Assembly (NCBI GenBank): GCA_021108215.1 | Contig: JAIORK010000045.1 | Location: forward strand, 1-64,000 | Direction: 5' to 3' | From: a bacterium | GTDB lineage: Bacteria; Oederibacteriota; JAAXVQ01; JAUVAV01 | Length of the DNA stretch: 64,000 nucleotides | Shown: positions 1 to 8,932 of the stretch, piece after piece | How positions within the stretch are numbered: position 1 is the stretch's first letter | Layout: each line of letters opens with the position of its first letter | The notes under the pieces: model-generated | Seen by the model: the letters and a program-made list of their open reading frames with translations, nothing else | What the model was told of the DNA's origin: nothing | The model's database searches: none | Translations under genes and position numbers: made by a program

Positions 1-706
1 CTTCGGCCTTCTGCTTGGCTGCTGCCTCTTCTTCGGCCTTCTGCTTGGCTGCTGCTGCTTCTTCAGACTTCTGCTTGGCTGCCGCCTCTTCTTCCTCTAA
101 CATTTTTTTCGCATCAGTTTCAGCTTTCTGCGACTGCTCTAAAAGTTGTTCAGAATCGATTTTGGCCTTGCGCCCAACTTCTTCAACCTTTTTAACTGCT
201 TCCTCATTTTGATTTAAACTCCCAGAAAGTGTTTTTATCTCTTCTTCCGATTTTTTCTTGGCTTCTTCATCAGTTAACTTGCCGGCTGCTTCTTGAGCTT
301 GTTTGATTTCTTCAGTTTTTTTCTTTATCGTTTCCCGAAAAGAATTTATTTCCTCGTTTTTTTCCCGGACCAGTTCCGCAGCATTCTTTGACTCTGCGGC
401 CAACTTCCGAGCGTCTGCTTGTTTGAGTTCACCGGGCGTCTGTTTTTTTTCCGGCTGGGAAGGCACAGACGTTGCAGCACTTGCGGTTTTCTGACTAAAG
501 ATATCCGGAACCTTGGGCGCAATCTTCGCTTCTTCTTTTTTGGGTTTGGATTTTTTCATGGCTTTGGCAATCAAAATACTGTAAACCACCACCAAAATAA
601 CCACCAAAAGGAATAAAGAGCCTAAAGAAATAATCTTCAACCCCAGCATGACCAGAAGAATCCCCAAAATCAAAAATAAGGACATTATAATATTGGAAAC
701 TTTCAC
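1..706 (-). CDS. Membrane-anchored coiled-coil protein, partial
   Basis: The minus-strand frame is open from a GTG at 706 to the window edge, so the C-terminus is missing; about 235 residues are visible. A GAGAGGGG stretch lies shortly before the GTG. Residues about 1-45 are strongly hydrophobic and probably form one or two membrane segments. A Lys/Glu-rich linker follows, then a long charged Ala/Glu/Lys/Gln region with heptad character. The last visible part is a tandem repeat with unit EEAAAKQKAE (at least three units), which explains the repeated DNA at 1-100. The design (membrane anchor plus long helical rod) resembles TolA-like or other envelope-spanning proteins, but no specific family is recognised. 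The short plus-strand frames opposite it are shadows. Confidence 0.75.
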   Translation of the reverse strand, partial: MKVSNIIMSLFLILGILLVMLGLKIISLGSLFLLVVILVVVYSILIAKAMKKSKPKKEEAKIAPKVPDIFSQKTASAATSVPSQPEKKQTPGELKQADARKLAAESKNAAELVREKNEEINSFRETIKKKTEEIKQAQEAAGKLTDEEAKKKSEEEIKTLSGSLNQNEEAVKKVEEVGRKAKIDSEQLLEQSQKAETDAKKMLEEEEAAAKQKSEEAAAAKQKAEEEAAAKQKAE

Positions 707-948
707 GTCGACATCCCCTCTCGCTCCAAAAAAATACATTTCAAATGATAATTCAATCAATCCCAAGTAATAATTTAAATTTTAGATTTATTATTATATA
801 ATTTTCAGTCAAGAATTGTAAGGAGAATATTTAGTAAGATAAAAATCCGGCAGATTGTAACTCATATTGCAACATTATTAATTTTTAGAAAAAAGAATAT
901 TTTTCTTCTCTCTAAAGACTTTATCATAGCATTAATAGCACAAAAAAT

Positions 949-1045
949 CGTCACCCCGGACTCTTGCCCGGCGTATGCCGGGTGATCACTTTGTTTATTA
1001 GCAAAGTCCTGGATCCCGGCTTAATGATTGCCGGGATAACAACGC
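949..1045. repeat. Dispersed palindromic repeat with two small hairpins
   Basis: In the gene-free stretch 707-1295 this segment contains two GC-rich hairpins: CCCGGC-GTAT-GCCGGG at its left end, and a second CCCGGC/GCCGGG pair around 1009-1036. It resembles the short mobile or REP-type intergenic palindromes common in genomes rich in such elements. No open frame crosses it convincingly. The rest of 707-948 is AT-rich and shows nothing else I can name. Confidence 0.5.
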
Positions 1046-1123
1046 AAGGAGCCTCCTTTTAATAACAAGACCTCTATTACCTTTTCGTCAAACTGTTGCA
1101 CTTGTGGTTACAATTCACCAGTA

Positions 1124-1279
1124 AGATAAAAATCCCCAGGCTTACCCGACATTCGCCCCCGCATACGCGGGGCAGGCGTAAAACGAAAAGGGTCTGCTGT
1201 AATCATTGCGCATTCGCCCCCGCATACGCGGGGCAGGCTGGGCAAGTGCGCCGGGCAGACTGCCTGGGGGTTTTTATTC
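1124..1279. repeat. REP-like palindromic element, family A (double copy)
   Basis: Outer arms (about 1125-1141 and 1262-1279, AAAAATCCCCAGGC-type) pair with each other, and two inner copies of the core ATTCGCCCCCGCATACGCGG lie between them. The same core recurs near 10466, 23620, 32030, 32220 and 34200. The inner core is itself a hairpin (CCCCGC-ATAC-GCGGGG). No transposase is present, so this is probably a non-autonomous REP/BIME-like family. Short frames in it are translation artefacts of the palindrome. Confidence 0.75.
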
Positions 1280-1295
1280 TTTTGGTATCCATTCC

Positions 1296-1351
1296 TTGAC
1301 AAACCCGGACACTTACCTTATTATACTGACTCGCCAGTCAGTATAATAAGG
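1296..1351 (+). promoter_or_regulatory. Promoter with overlapping 36-bp TetR-type operator
   Basis: A strong sigma-70-like promoter is visible: TTGACA at 1296-1301, a 17-base spacer, and TATTAT at 1319-1324. A perfect inverted repeat with 16-base arms around CGCC covers 1316-1351 (left arm CCTTATTATACTGACT). It overlaps the -10 box and the transcription start and ends in the AAGGAG ribosome-binding site of the TetR gene that starts at 1359. A bound repressor would block both the promoter and the initial transcript, so autoregulation of the two-gene operon is a strong inference. Confidence 0.85.
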
Positions 1352-1358
1352 AGTTTTC

Positions 1359-1967
1359 ATGCAAAGTGTCCAAACGCGCGGACGTCCACGCCAGAACCCC
1401 GCCATACGAAAAAATCAAATTTTAACCGCTGCCATCAAACTTTTTGCGGAAAAAGGCTACCACCCGGCTGATTTGCAGGAACTCGCAAATAATCTCGCGA
1501 TTGCCAAAGGTACGATTTATCTTTATTTCCCTTCTAAATATGATCTGTTTCTGGCCGCCGTGGAACATGCGGTAAAAAAACTTGCGCTACAAATTACTAC
1601 CGAAGTTGATAACGTTGATGCACCGGATGATAAAATCCAGGCCATGGTGCGGGCGTATTTCAGTTTTTTTGATCATGATTCTCTCTTGGCCGAAATTATG
1701 GTAATCGGAAGAGGCGAAGTGCTCAGACATGCGGAAGCGGTTTATATACGTATTTTTAGAAAAAATCTCCAATATATTGAATCCATTGTCGAAGCAGGAA
1801 TTCAACAGGGTTGCTTTCGTACCGGCAATCCCAAGGAAACCGCCGTCATCATTTCCAACCTCCTGCATGGTACCATGTATATTCATGTTTTAAATAAACG
1901 AACAATCCATTCCAACGCAACCATTGAAGCAACCATTGCTTTCCTGCTTCAGGGTATTTTGAAATAA
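1359..1967 (+). CDS. TetR/AcrR-family transcriptional regulator
   Basis: A 202-residue protein with an N-terminal TetR DNA-binding domain (residues about 17-65). The helix-turn-helix ends in the family signature KGTIYLYFPSK. The C-terminal alpha-helical part is the variable ligand-binding domain. The start is set by AAGGAG eight bases upstream. It is the first gene of an operon with the nitronate-monooxygenase-like gene 14 bases downstream, and its own promoter carries a perfect 36-bp palindrome, so it probably represses itself and that enzyme. The ligand is unknown; a lipid, nitro compound or xenobiotic would fit the partner. Confidence 0.93.
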   Translation: MQSVQTRGRPRQNPAIRKNQILTAAIKLFAEKGYHPADLQELANNLAIAKGTIYLYFPSKYDLFLAAVEHAVKKLALQITTEVDNVDAPDDKIQAMVRAYFSFFDHDSLLAEIMVIGRGEVLRHAEAVYIRIFRKNLQYIESIVEAGIQQGCFRTGNPKETAVIISNLLHGTMYIHVLNKRTIHSNATIEATIAFLLQGILK

Positions 1968-1981
1968 CAAGGAGTACTTTT

Positions 1982-3157
1982 ATGCTGTTTTCAAAACTTC
2001 CCCGTCTTACCATCGGTCGTATCAAAGCCAAAATCCCGATCATCCAAGGTGGTATGGGGGTCGGCATTTCCCTGGCAAACCTCGCTTCCGCTGTTGCCAA
2101 TTGCGGAGGTATCGGGGTCATTTCCGCCACCGGAATCGGTCTCTTGCATCCTGATGCTTCCCGCAACTACCGTAAAGTAAACCTCATTGCGCTGCAAGAT
2201 GAAATCCGCAAAGCCCGCTTAAAAACCAAAGGAATTTTGGGCGTCAATATTCTCATCGCCGCATCTGACTTTGCGGAACTGGCGATGACAGCCTTGAAAG
2301 AATCGATTGATCTCATTTTTTTAGGTGCCGGTTTGCCCCTCAAAAAACCCGATACCCTTTCCCGAACAAACTGGATAAAAATTCTTCAAAAAACCGTTCC
2401 GATTATATCCTCCGCCAGAGCTGTACGCCTTATTTGTAAACACTGGCAAAAACAGTATGGATTTATTCCGGACGCTTTTGTGGTGGAAGGACCCCAGGCA
2501 GGCGGACATTTGGGCTTTCGTAAAGAACAGATCGATCTCCCTCATTTCCAGCTGGAAAATATTTTAACCGAGGTCATCTCCGCCATCAAACCTTTTGAAA
2601 CGGAATCCAAAAAACCCATTTCGATTATCACTGCCGGGGGTATTTATTCCGGCTCAGATATTTTCCGCCATATTCAATTAGGGGCACAAGGCGTTCAGAT
2701 GGCAACGCGTTTTATCGCAACACAAGAATGTGATGCGTCGCTTTCTTTCAAAGAAGCATTCTTACAGTGCAAAAAAGAAGATTTGGTTCTCATCGACAGT
2801 CCGGTCGGATTACCGGGCCGGGCCATTCAAAATTCTTTTCTGCACAATGTTTCGCAGGGTAACCTGAATCCTATAAAATGTTCCTGGAAATGTTTGCGGA
2901 CTTGCGACTATAAAAAGGCGCCATATTGCATCGCTCAAGCACTCCAGAATGCACAAGGCGGTCATTTAAATCGGGGTTTTGCGTTCGCTGGAACAAATGC
3001 CTACCGATTGGAAAAAATCACAACCGTCAAAGAACTGATCGACTCGTTGACAAAGGAATATGCACAAGAATTGGTTTATTTTCGCAAAAAGAAAAAAAGC
3101 GTCAAGCGTCCACGGCGTTTATCCAACCGCTATGTCACGCAAACGCCCGTAGTTTAG
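1982..3157 (+). CDS. FMN-dependent nitronate monooxygenase / 2-nitropropane dioxygenase family
   Basis: A 391-residue TIM-barrel flavoprotein. Visible family motifs are the N-terminal IIQGGMGVGIS and the GGIGVIS turn, the EGPQAGGHLG loop with the conserved active-site His, and the FMN-phosphate-binding part ITAGGIYSGSDI followed by LGAQGVQMATRF. The C-terminus has a Cys cluster (CSWKCLRTCDYKKAPYC) seen in a bacterial subgroup often annotated as nitronate monooxygenase. Members oxidise nitronates or act as enoyl-ACP reductases (FabK); which reaction applies here cannot be read from sequence. It follows the TetR gene by 14 bases with its own AAGGAG site and faces the hyp cluster, ending 8 bases before hypE. 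Confidence 0.88.
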   Translation: MLFSKLPRLTIGRIKAKIPIIQGGMGVGISLANLASAVANCGGIGVISATGIGLLHPDASRNYRKVNLIALQDEIRKARLKTKGILGVNILIAASDFAELAMTALKESIDLIFLGAGLPLKKPDTLSRTNWIKILQKTVPIISSARAVRLICKHWQKQYGFIPDAFVVEGPQAGGHLGFRKEQIDLPHFQLENILTEVISAIKPFETESKKPISIITAGGIYSGSDIFRHIQLGAQGVQMATRFIATQECDASLSFKEAFLQCKKEDLVLIDSPVGLPGRAIQNSFLHNVSQGNLNPIKCSWKCLRTCDYKKAPYCIAQALQNAQGGHLNRGFAFAGTNAYRLEKITTVKELIDSLTKEYAQELVYFRKKKKSVKRPRRLSNRYVTQTPVV

Positions 3158-3165
3158 TAACTATT

Positions 3166-4176
3166 TCAACAAATCCGCGGCAGCATTTCCCCTTGGGGCA
3201 TTTCTACCGCCCGTAACCCGCCGACCTGTGTTTGCAAAGAGACAAAACCAGGGTCCACCGCCTGAACACGACCTATCACCACAGCCTCTTTCCCCAGAGG
3301 ATGTTGCTTAAGCTGAGTCACTACCCACGATGCTTCCTGCTCGGAGCAAATCACCAGGGCCTTTCCCTCATTGGCAACCATCAATGGATCAATCCCGAGA
3401 AGATCACACATACCGTGGACCGCTTTGCGAACCGGTAAGGCTTGCTCCATCAACTCGACACCCACTTGCGAGGCTTGTGCAATATCACACAGGGCGGCCG
3501 CCACCCCGCCACGGGTGGGATCACGCAGCACATGGACCGCATCTTTTTTTTCCAACACCGGCTTGATGAGATCCCAAAGCGGTGCCACATCGCTTTGCAA
3601 CTCTGTTTTCAGGTTCAGACCCTCCCGCTGTCCCATCACCGCCATGCCATGGTCACCCATGGTCCCGGTCAGAATCACCACATCGCCCGGCCGGGCACAA
3701 TGGGCACCCGGATTATCCGCGGTCACCGGCACACCAATACCCGATGTATTAATATACAATCCCTTGGCCTGACCTTTGCCCACCACTTTGGTGTCCCCGG
3801 TAACCAAGGTCACACCGGTTTGCTGCAGCACTTCAGAAAAAGACCGTATAATTTTTTCCAACTCAGAAATCAACATGCCTTCTTCAAGAATCAACCCTAA
3901 GCTCATATGCCGGGGTTGCGCCCCTTGCATCACCAGATCATTGATGGTGCCGCAGGCCGCCAACCGGCCGATATCCCCGCCCGGGAAAAAAATCGGGTCC
4001 ACCACATAGGAATCAGTTGTAAAAACCAAGTCTTTGCCGGGCAATGTCAAACAGGCGCTGTCATCCATCTTATGCAGAATCGGATTATCATTATATTTGA
4101 AAATCAAATCCTTGATGAGACGCTGCGTCTGAACCCCGCCCCCGCCATGCGCCAACAAAATCATTTCATCCGGCAT
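3166..4176 (-). CDS. hypE: HypE, carbamoyl-phosphate-derived CN ligand dehydratase
   Basis: HypE takes the carbamoyl group delivered by HypF to its C-terminal Cys and dehydrates it to thiocyanate, the source of the active-site CN ligands of [NiFe] hydrogenase. The protein (about 336 residues, usual length) shows the PurM-like ATP-binding fold: a Gly-rich N-terminus (LLAHGGGG), TDSYVVDPIFFPGGDIG, and the diagnostic C-terminus PRIC with the terminal acceptor Cys. ATG at 4176 is preferred over the upstream GTG at 4188 because the AAGGGG site then has normal spacing. It is the last gene of the hypABFCDE group, separated from hypD by 270 bases that hold a mobile-type repeat. Confidence 0.96.
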   Translation of the reverse strand: MPDEMILLAHGGGGVQTQRLIKDLIFKYNDNPILHKMDDSACLTLPGKDLVFTTDSYVVDPIFFPGGDIGRLAACGTINDLVMQGAQPRHMSLGLILEEGMLISELEKIIRSFSEVLQQTGVTLVTGDTKVVGKGQAKGLYINTSGIGVPVTADNPGAHCARPGDVVILTGTMGDHGMAVMGQREGLNLKTELQSDVAPLWDLIKPVLEKKDAVHVLRDPTRGGVAAALCDIAQASQVGVELMEQALPVRKAVHGMCDLLGIDPLMVANEGKALVICSEQEASWVVTQLKQHPLGKEAVVIGRVQAVDPGFVSLQTQVGGLRAVEMPQGEMLPRIC

Positions 4177-4251
4177 ACTTCCGTTCACCCCTTACAGTTA
4201 TTATTTTATTTTGGCCCACGCGTGTAGTGTTTCTTAAATAATGGAACCTTT

Positions 4252-4385
4252 GTCATTACGAGCAAAACGAAGCCCCGACCGGATGGAGGATCGTATGGGA
4301 CTTCCGTTGGTCGCAATCCCGGTTTTCCAAACACTTCAAGTTCAAAACAGATTGCTTCGTTGTAAAAATCGCTCCTCGCAATGAC
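4252..4385. repeat. MITE-like element with GTCATTRCGAG termini
   Basis: This 134-base segment between hypD and hypE begins with GTCATTACGAGC and ends with the inverse GCTCCTCGCAATGAC. It contains no gene. Elements of this form (terminal GTCATTGCGAGG-type inverted repeats, internal AAGCAATCT-type motif) are dispersed in many bacterial genomes. A degraded relative is seen near 39331. It probably inserted into the hyp operon between hypD and hypE. Confidence 0.6.
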
Positions 4386-4446
4386 TTTTGTAAAGCACAA
4401 ACAGGGCAAGACAATTCATTATCATATTTTTTATCTTGAAAACATA

Positions 4447-5517
4447 TTATTTCCGTCCATATTTAAAATACGCCGCACAAGTTCCCTCGCTGGAAACCAT
4501 GCAAGCACCGACTGGATTTTCCGGTGTACAGGCTTTCCCGAAAAGCACACAGTCCGGAGGCAACCGGGTCCCGCGCAGGATATCGCCGCATTTACACCCG
4601 ACAGGTTCCGCAGCTGATAAATCTCTACCCAGACCGAATTTTTTCCGGCTGTCAAAATCAGCGTAGTTTTCTTTGATATCCAAACCGCTCCCCGGGATCA
4701 TCCCCAGTCCCCGCCAGACAGCATCGACAGGGTGGAAAACATCTGTCATCAATTCCTGGGCCGCAGTGTTGCCTTCTTGAGTAACACTGCGCGAGTACAC
4801 ATTTTCAACCTCAGCCTTATTCTCTGCGACCTGTAAAACCAGCCGCTCGATTGCAGCCACCATGTCTTCCGGTTCAAAACCTGCCACCACGCAAGGGATA
4901 TGATATTCCCGGCTCAGTGGCAGGTACGCGTCATACCCAATGATCACACTCACGTGCCCGGGACAGATAAATCCATCCACCCGGACATCCTGGTCTTTTA
5001 AAAGCGCTGTCATGGCCGGCGGCATTGTCTTGTGCGCGGGAAAAACCGTGAAATTCGTAATCCCGTTTTGTTCCGCCAGTTTGATCGTACCCGCAATCGC
5101 AGGTGTGGTGGTTTCAAACCCAACTCCCAGAAAAACCACTTCCCGTTTTGTTTCTTGCTTTGCCAGCGCCAATGCATCCAGCGGTGAATACACCACACGA
5201 ATATCTCCGCCCCGGGCGCGCGCTTTTTCCAGAGATCCGTTTTGTCCCGGAACCCGCAAGAGATCCCCAAACGTTGTGATGATAACATCCTTATTTTCAG
5301 AAAGTGCCACCGCCTGTTCCACATAGCCCGATGGGGTGACACAGACCGGACACCCCGGGCCCGAGAGCAGCGAAATGCCGGACGGCAGAATTGACCGCAA
5401 CCCGGAACGAAAAGCGCTCATGGTATGTGTCCCGCAAACTTCCATAAACGCCGGAGGTTTGTCAATACGGGCAAGGGTTACCCGAATGGTTTCCAGACAC
5501 ATTTTCATTGATCGCAT
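4447..5517 (-). CDS. hypD: HypD, Fe(CN)2CO assembly scaffold
   Basis: HypD, with HypC, is the scaffold on which the Fe(CN)2CO group of [NiFe] hydrogenases is assembled; it carries a [4Fe-4S] cluster and redox-active thiols. The 356-residue length is normal. Visible motifs are FMEVCGTHT near the N-terminus, SGPGCPVCVTP, FICPGHVSVIIG, and the C-terminal Cys-rich region with GCKCGDILRG and CVLFGKACTPENPVGACMVSSEGTCAAYF that binds the cluster. The start at 5517 has GGGGAT at good spacing. A second ATG at 5508 overlaps the hypC stop as ATGA, so the true start could be either. Confidence 0.96.
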   Translation of the reverse strand: MRSMKMCLETIRVTLARIDKPPAFMEVCGTHTMSAFRSGLRSILPSGISLLSGPGCPVCVTPSGYVEQAVALSENKDVIITTFGDLLRVPGQNGSLEKARARGGDIRVVYSPLDALALAKQETKREVVFLGVGFETTTPAIAGTIKLAEQNGITNFTVFPAHKTMPPAMTALLKDQDVRVDGFICPGHVSVIIGYDAYLPLSREYHIPCVVAGFEPEDMVAAIERLVLQVAENKAEVENVYSRSVTQEGNTAAQELMTDVFHPVDAVWRGLGMIPGSGLDIKENYADFDSRKKFGLGRDLSAAEPVGCKCGDILRGTRLPPDCVLFGKACTPENPVGACMVSSEGTCAAYFKYGRK

Positions 5518-5735
5518 ATTTTTACATCCCCGCGCTGAGATTGGATCTCCTGAAATTCACGCATATCTTCCTCTGTCCATTTCTGAATGGCAAAACCCGC
5601 ATGAATCAATACCGTCTCACCGATTTTAGGATTTTTAATTAAACTCACGATCACCGTCCGTTGGACGCCGTCCGCTTCCACCAGCGCTTCATCACCTGTC
5701 AATGCGATAATTTTTACAGGCACTGCCAAACACAT
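5505..5735 (-). CDS. hypC: HypC/HybG-family hydrogenase maturation chaperone
   Basis: A small chaperone (76 residues) that partners HypD and hands the iron-ligand group to the hydrogenase large subunit. The start is fixed by the invariant N-terminus MCLAVPVK, whose Cys2 is essential in the family, and by AGGAG nine bases upstream; the longer frame reaching 5843 is not real. The internal part shows the usual small beta-barrel pattern ending in VLIHAGFAIQKW. It overlaps hypD, which implies translational coupling. The 220 bases between it and hypF contain no gene. Confidence 0.95.
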   Translation of the reverse strand: MCLAVPVKIIALTGDEALVEADGVQRTVIVSLIKNPKIGETVLIHAGFAIQKWTEEDMREFQEIQSQRGDVKICDQ

Positions 5736-5955
5736 CGTCCGTCTCCTTTCACAACTCTCCTCATCAATAAAACTCCCGGTTATTGAGCTGCTCAGACTGC
5801 TCGTTTTTAAAAAAAAACTGATACCGTCTCCAACCGATAGCACCGGCGTTGACGATACGGTTTCCTTTTACCCAACCTGTCCGTGTCGATGCGTTTTTTT
5901 CTTTAAAAATGAGTAATCTGAGCGGCGATACCCCTGCACCAAAATACTTCCCGAT

Positions 5956-8259
5956 TTATTTCTGCAAACTCGCCAATGCAATCGCCGCCTGCCCCAGTGC
6001 AATCCCACCATCATTTGAAGGAACCAGCCGGTTGCCATACACAGTAAATCCCTTTTGCTCCAAATTTATCCGAAGCTTTTTAGAAAGCAGATCATTTTGA
6101 AAAACACCTCCGGATAAAACCACTGACGAAATCTCTGTATCTGATTTTATCCGGCAACAAGCATCACACAAAACACTTGCCAGCATATTATGAAATTTAG
6201 CCGCCATTTTTTCACGTTTTGCCCCGCTGCTGATATCCACCAATAATTGCCGAAACATCCTTTCAAATGAAATATTCAACACGCCGTCATGATCTTCAAG
6301 CGTTCCTGTATAAGCTTGTTCTTCATCCGGATCAGCTAAAAATTGCAGACCCATCGCCGCCTGCGCTTCATAAGTAATGGGATCATGCAACCCAATCAAT
6401 CCGGCGACTGCATCAAAGAGTCTCCCGGCACTGGATGTCAAGGATGTCTGCACACCTTGCTCTAACATGGTGGTAAGCATCGCCATATCATCCTTGCGAA
6501 TAGAGGTTAAATGACGATGCGCCGCCGCAAGCCCTTCTGCCTTTAAATAGGTATACAGATATGCCAATGCCATTCGCTGAGGATGGCGTACTGCCTGGTC
6601 ACCACCGGGCATGGGAATAGGCTGAAAATGGGCCAATCGCTCAAAACCATGGTAATTCGCAAGCAAAATCTCTCCGCCCCAGATGGTACGGTCCGGTCCA
6701 TATCCTGTGCCATCCATCACCACCCCAATCACTTTTTCATTCAAACCATTCTCCACCATGGCAGAAGCAATATGGGAGTGATGGTGCTGCACCTCAAAAA
6801 TTTGTTTTTCCCGGCCGGCCCGTACATATTGGGATGAACGATAATCGGGATGAAGATCGCAAACCGCCACATCCGCCTGAATATTGAGTAAGCGGCTGAA
6901 ATCTTTTATCTGCTCGCGGTAAAAATCATAAGCGTACTTATCGGTAAGATCGCCGATATGTTGTGATAAAAATGCCAAATTTCCTTTGGTGAAGCAAAAG
7001 GTATTCTTCAGATCAGCACCTGCGGCAAAAACCCTCGGTCCCTCAAAGGGCAGCTCAATCGGCTCCGGGACATACCCCCGGGACCGGCGCAACACCGTCG
7101 ATGTCGTCCCCACCACACGCATCACCGAATCATCACAGCGCCGCACGATCGGCCGATCATGGTCCAATGCAGCATCCGCAATTGTCCCTAAAATTTTTCC
7201 CAACCCGGCGATATCCTGGGCAATCGGTTCTTCCGCTAAATTTCCGCTGGTCATGACCAAGGGACTCTGTCTGGCCGCCAGGAGGTGATGAACCGGTGAA
7301 TACGGTAAAAACACACCCAATTCATCTGTATCAGGCGCCAGATTCTCCGGCAGATCAAATCCGGGGACTTTTCTTAGCAATACAATCGGTGCTGCACAAT
7401 CCCGCAGTAAGTGCTCTTCTTGCGGCGAACACACACAGACCCTGCGAACAGCCTCAATGGTGGCAAACATCACTGCTAAAGCCTTGTCAGGCCGATGTTT
7501 TCTCTTTCGCAATGCTGCAATGGCGGTATGATTGGTTGCATCACAAGCCAGATGGTACCCGCCGATTCCTTTGAGTGCAAGAATTTTCCCCTGTCCGAGA
7601 AATGTATTTGCCGTCTCCAGGGGATTCCCCGGCAAAGGTTGTCCGTTTGCGCCAACACATTGAAGTGCGGGCCCGCATTGAGAACAAGCATTGGGTTGCG
7701 CATGAAACCGCCGATCATGGACACTCCCATATTCCTGCTGACAGGCAGGGCACATTACAAACTGCCGCATGGCGGTCCGTTGACGATCATACGGCAGTGA
7801 ATGAATAATGGTAAACCGGGGTCCGCAATGAATGCAGTTGGTAAAAGCATAGTCAAAACGCCGGTCCGTGGGTTGCTTGATTTCCTTTTGGCACTCAGAA
7901 CAGGTCGCTAAATCAGGCGGAAAAGCCGGTACGGTTTCTCCGGTCGCTTCGCTGGTTGTTATCAAAAAACCCTGTTCCAAAACCAGATCAATTTCCCGGA
8001 GCTGCATGGTTTCAACATGCGATATCCGGGGCGGCTCGATTTCCAATTGCCTGAAAAATTGCGCCAGCATATTTCGGTTTCCCTGAACTTCCAACACAAC
8101 ACCGGAGGCGGTGTTATTCACAAATCCACTCAACCCGGCCTGGGTCGCATAGCGATACACCAGAGGTCTAAACCCAACTCCTTGGACACGGCCGCTGATC
8201 TCCGCCCGAATCCGTATCATCTGATCCGGCAATTTTTTGTTTAAAATCGCATCTATCAT
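5956..8259 (-). CDS. hypF: HypF carbamoyltransferase
   Basis: HypF makes carbamoyl-adenylate from carbamoyl phosphate and ATP and transfers the carbamoyl group to HypE. The 767-residue protein has the complete four-part order: an acylphosphatase-like domain (GRVQGVGFRPLVYR, about residues 18-90), paired zinc-finger Cys motifs (CSECQKEI, CIHCGPRFT, CPACQQEY, CSQCGPAL, about 105-185), a YrdC-like domain, and a Kae1/carbamoyltransferase-like domain with VQHHHSHIASAM and the C-terminal VLSGGVFQND. ATG at 8259 is chosen because GGGA lies seven bases upstream. It ends 220 bases before hypC and begins 16 bases after hypB. Confidence 0.96.
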   Translation of the reverse strand: MIDAILNKKLPDQMIRIRAEISGRVQGVGFRPLVYRYATQAGLSGFVNNTASGVVLEVQGNRNMLAQFFRQLEIEPPRISHVETMQLREIDLVLEQGFLITTSEATGETVPAFPPDLATCSECQKEIKQPTDRRFDYAFTNCIHCGPRFTIIHSLPYDRQRTAMRQFVMCPACQQEYGSVHDRRFHAQPNACSQCGPALQCVGANGQPLPGNPLETANTFLGQGKILALKGIGGYHLACDATNHTAIAALRKRKHRPDKALAVMFATIEAVRRVCVCSPQEEHLLRDCAAPIVLLRKVPGFDLPENLAPDTDELGVFLPYSPVHHLLAARQSPLVMTSGNLAEEPIAQDIAGLGKILGTIADAALDHDRPIVRRCDDSVMRVVGTTSTVLRRSRGYVPEPIELPFEGPRVFAAGADLKNTFCFTKGNLAFLSQHIGDLTDKYAYDFYREQIKDFSRLLNIQADVAVCDLHPDYRSSQYVRAGREKQIFEVQHHHSHIASAMVENGLNEKVIGVVMDGTGYGPDRTIWGGEILLANYHGFERLAHFQPIPMPGGDQAVRHPQRMALAYLYTYLKAEGLAAAHRHLTSIRKDDMAMLTTMLEQGVQTSLTSSAGRLFDAVAGLIGLHDPITYEAQAAMGLQFLADPDEEQAYTGTLEDHDGVLNISFERMFRQLLVDISSGAKREKMAAKFHNMLASVLCDACCRIKSDTEISSVVLSGGVFQNDLLSKKLRINLEQKGFTVYGNRLVPSNDGGIALGQAAIALASLQK

Positions 8260-8275
8260 ACTATTTCCCACACAC

Positions 8276-8932
8276 TTATTTTTTTTCCGAAAACGTCAAC
8301 AGCCAGTCCACCCAGGCTTGCATCCCTTCACTCTTATAAGCGGAAAGCGCAAAAACCGGAACATCACCATTGATCTGTTTAACCGCCGCAAGACAAACAT
8401 CCATCTGAAAAGGCAAATACGGCAGAAGATCAATCTTCGATAAAATCACTGCCTTGGATTCACGAAAGAGCAAAGGATATTTCAAGGCCTTGTCTTCACC
8501 CTCGGTCACACTTAAGACTGCGATCTTGGCATGCTCACCAATGTCAAATTCAGCCGGACATACCAAGTTCCCGACATTCTCCACAATCACCAGGTCCAAT
8601 TCATCCAACGGCAGATCAAGCAGCGCATAATGGACAAGTTTGGCTTCCAAATGACAGGCACCGTCAGTCAACAACTGACTAACCGGAATCTGCAAAGTCG
8701 CCAGCCGCTCTGCATCCCGGGTTGTTTCCACATCCCCTTCCAAAACACCAAATCGCAGCCGACCCTTCAAAAACGTCTGGATTTTTTCCAATAGCGCAGT
8801 TTTTCCCGCACCCGGAGAACCGATAATATTAATCATGGTAATTTTTTTTTCTTTGAGGACCTCTCGGGTCTTAGCCGCCCATTCCTCGTTGGCCCCCATC
8901 AAATTTCGATAGACTTTAATTTCCTGTTTCAT
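8276..8932 (-). CDS. hypB: HypB, nickel-insertion GTPase
   Basis: HypB is the SIMIBI-class GTPase that works with HypA to insert nickel into the large subunit. The 218-residue protein shows the P-loop GSPGAGKTALLEK, the switch region EGDVETTRDAERL, TDGACHLEAKLV with the Cys and His that form the GTPase-domain metal site, and ENVGNLVCPAEFDIG. It has no N-terminal His-rich or CxxCGC nickel-storage extension, so nickel sequestration is not its job here. The nearby His-rich transporter at 9756 may serve that need. Its ATG overlaps the end of hypA, indicating translational coupling. Confidence 0.96.
   Translation of the reverse strand: MKQEIKVYRNLMGANEEWAAKTREVLKEKKITMINIIGSPGAGKTALLEKIQTFLKGRLRFGVLEGDVETTRDAERLATLQIPVSQLLTDGACHLEAKLVHYALLDLPLDELDLVIVENVGNLVCPAEFDIGEHAKIAVLSVTEGEDKALKYPLLFRESKAVILSKIDLLPYLPFQMDVCLAAVKQINGDVPVFALSAYKSEGMQAWVDWLLTFSEKK

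Noticed and set aside
15-616. Short plus-strand frames rich in Ser, Ala and Phe
   Set aside because: They are shadows of the minus-strand coiled-coil gene, whose repetitive codons create open frames on the other strand.
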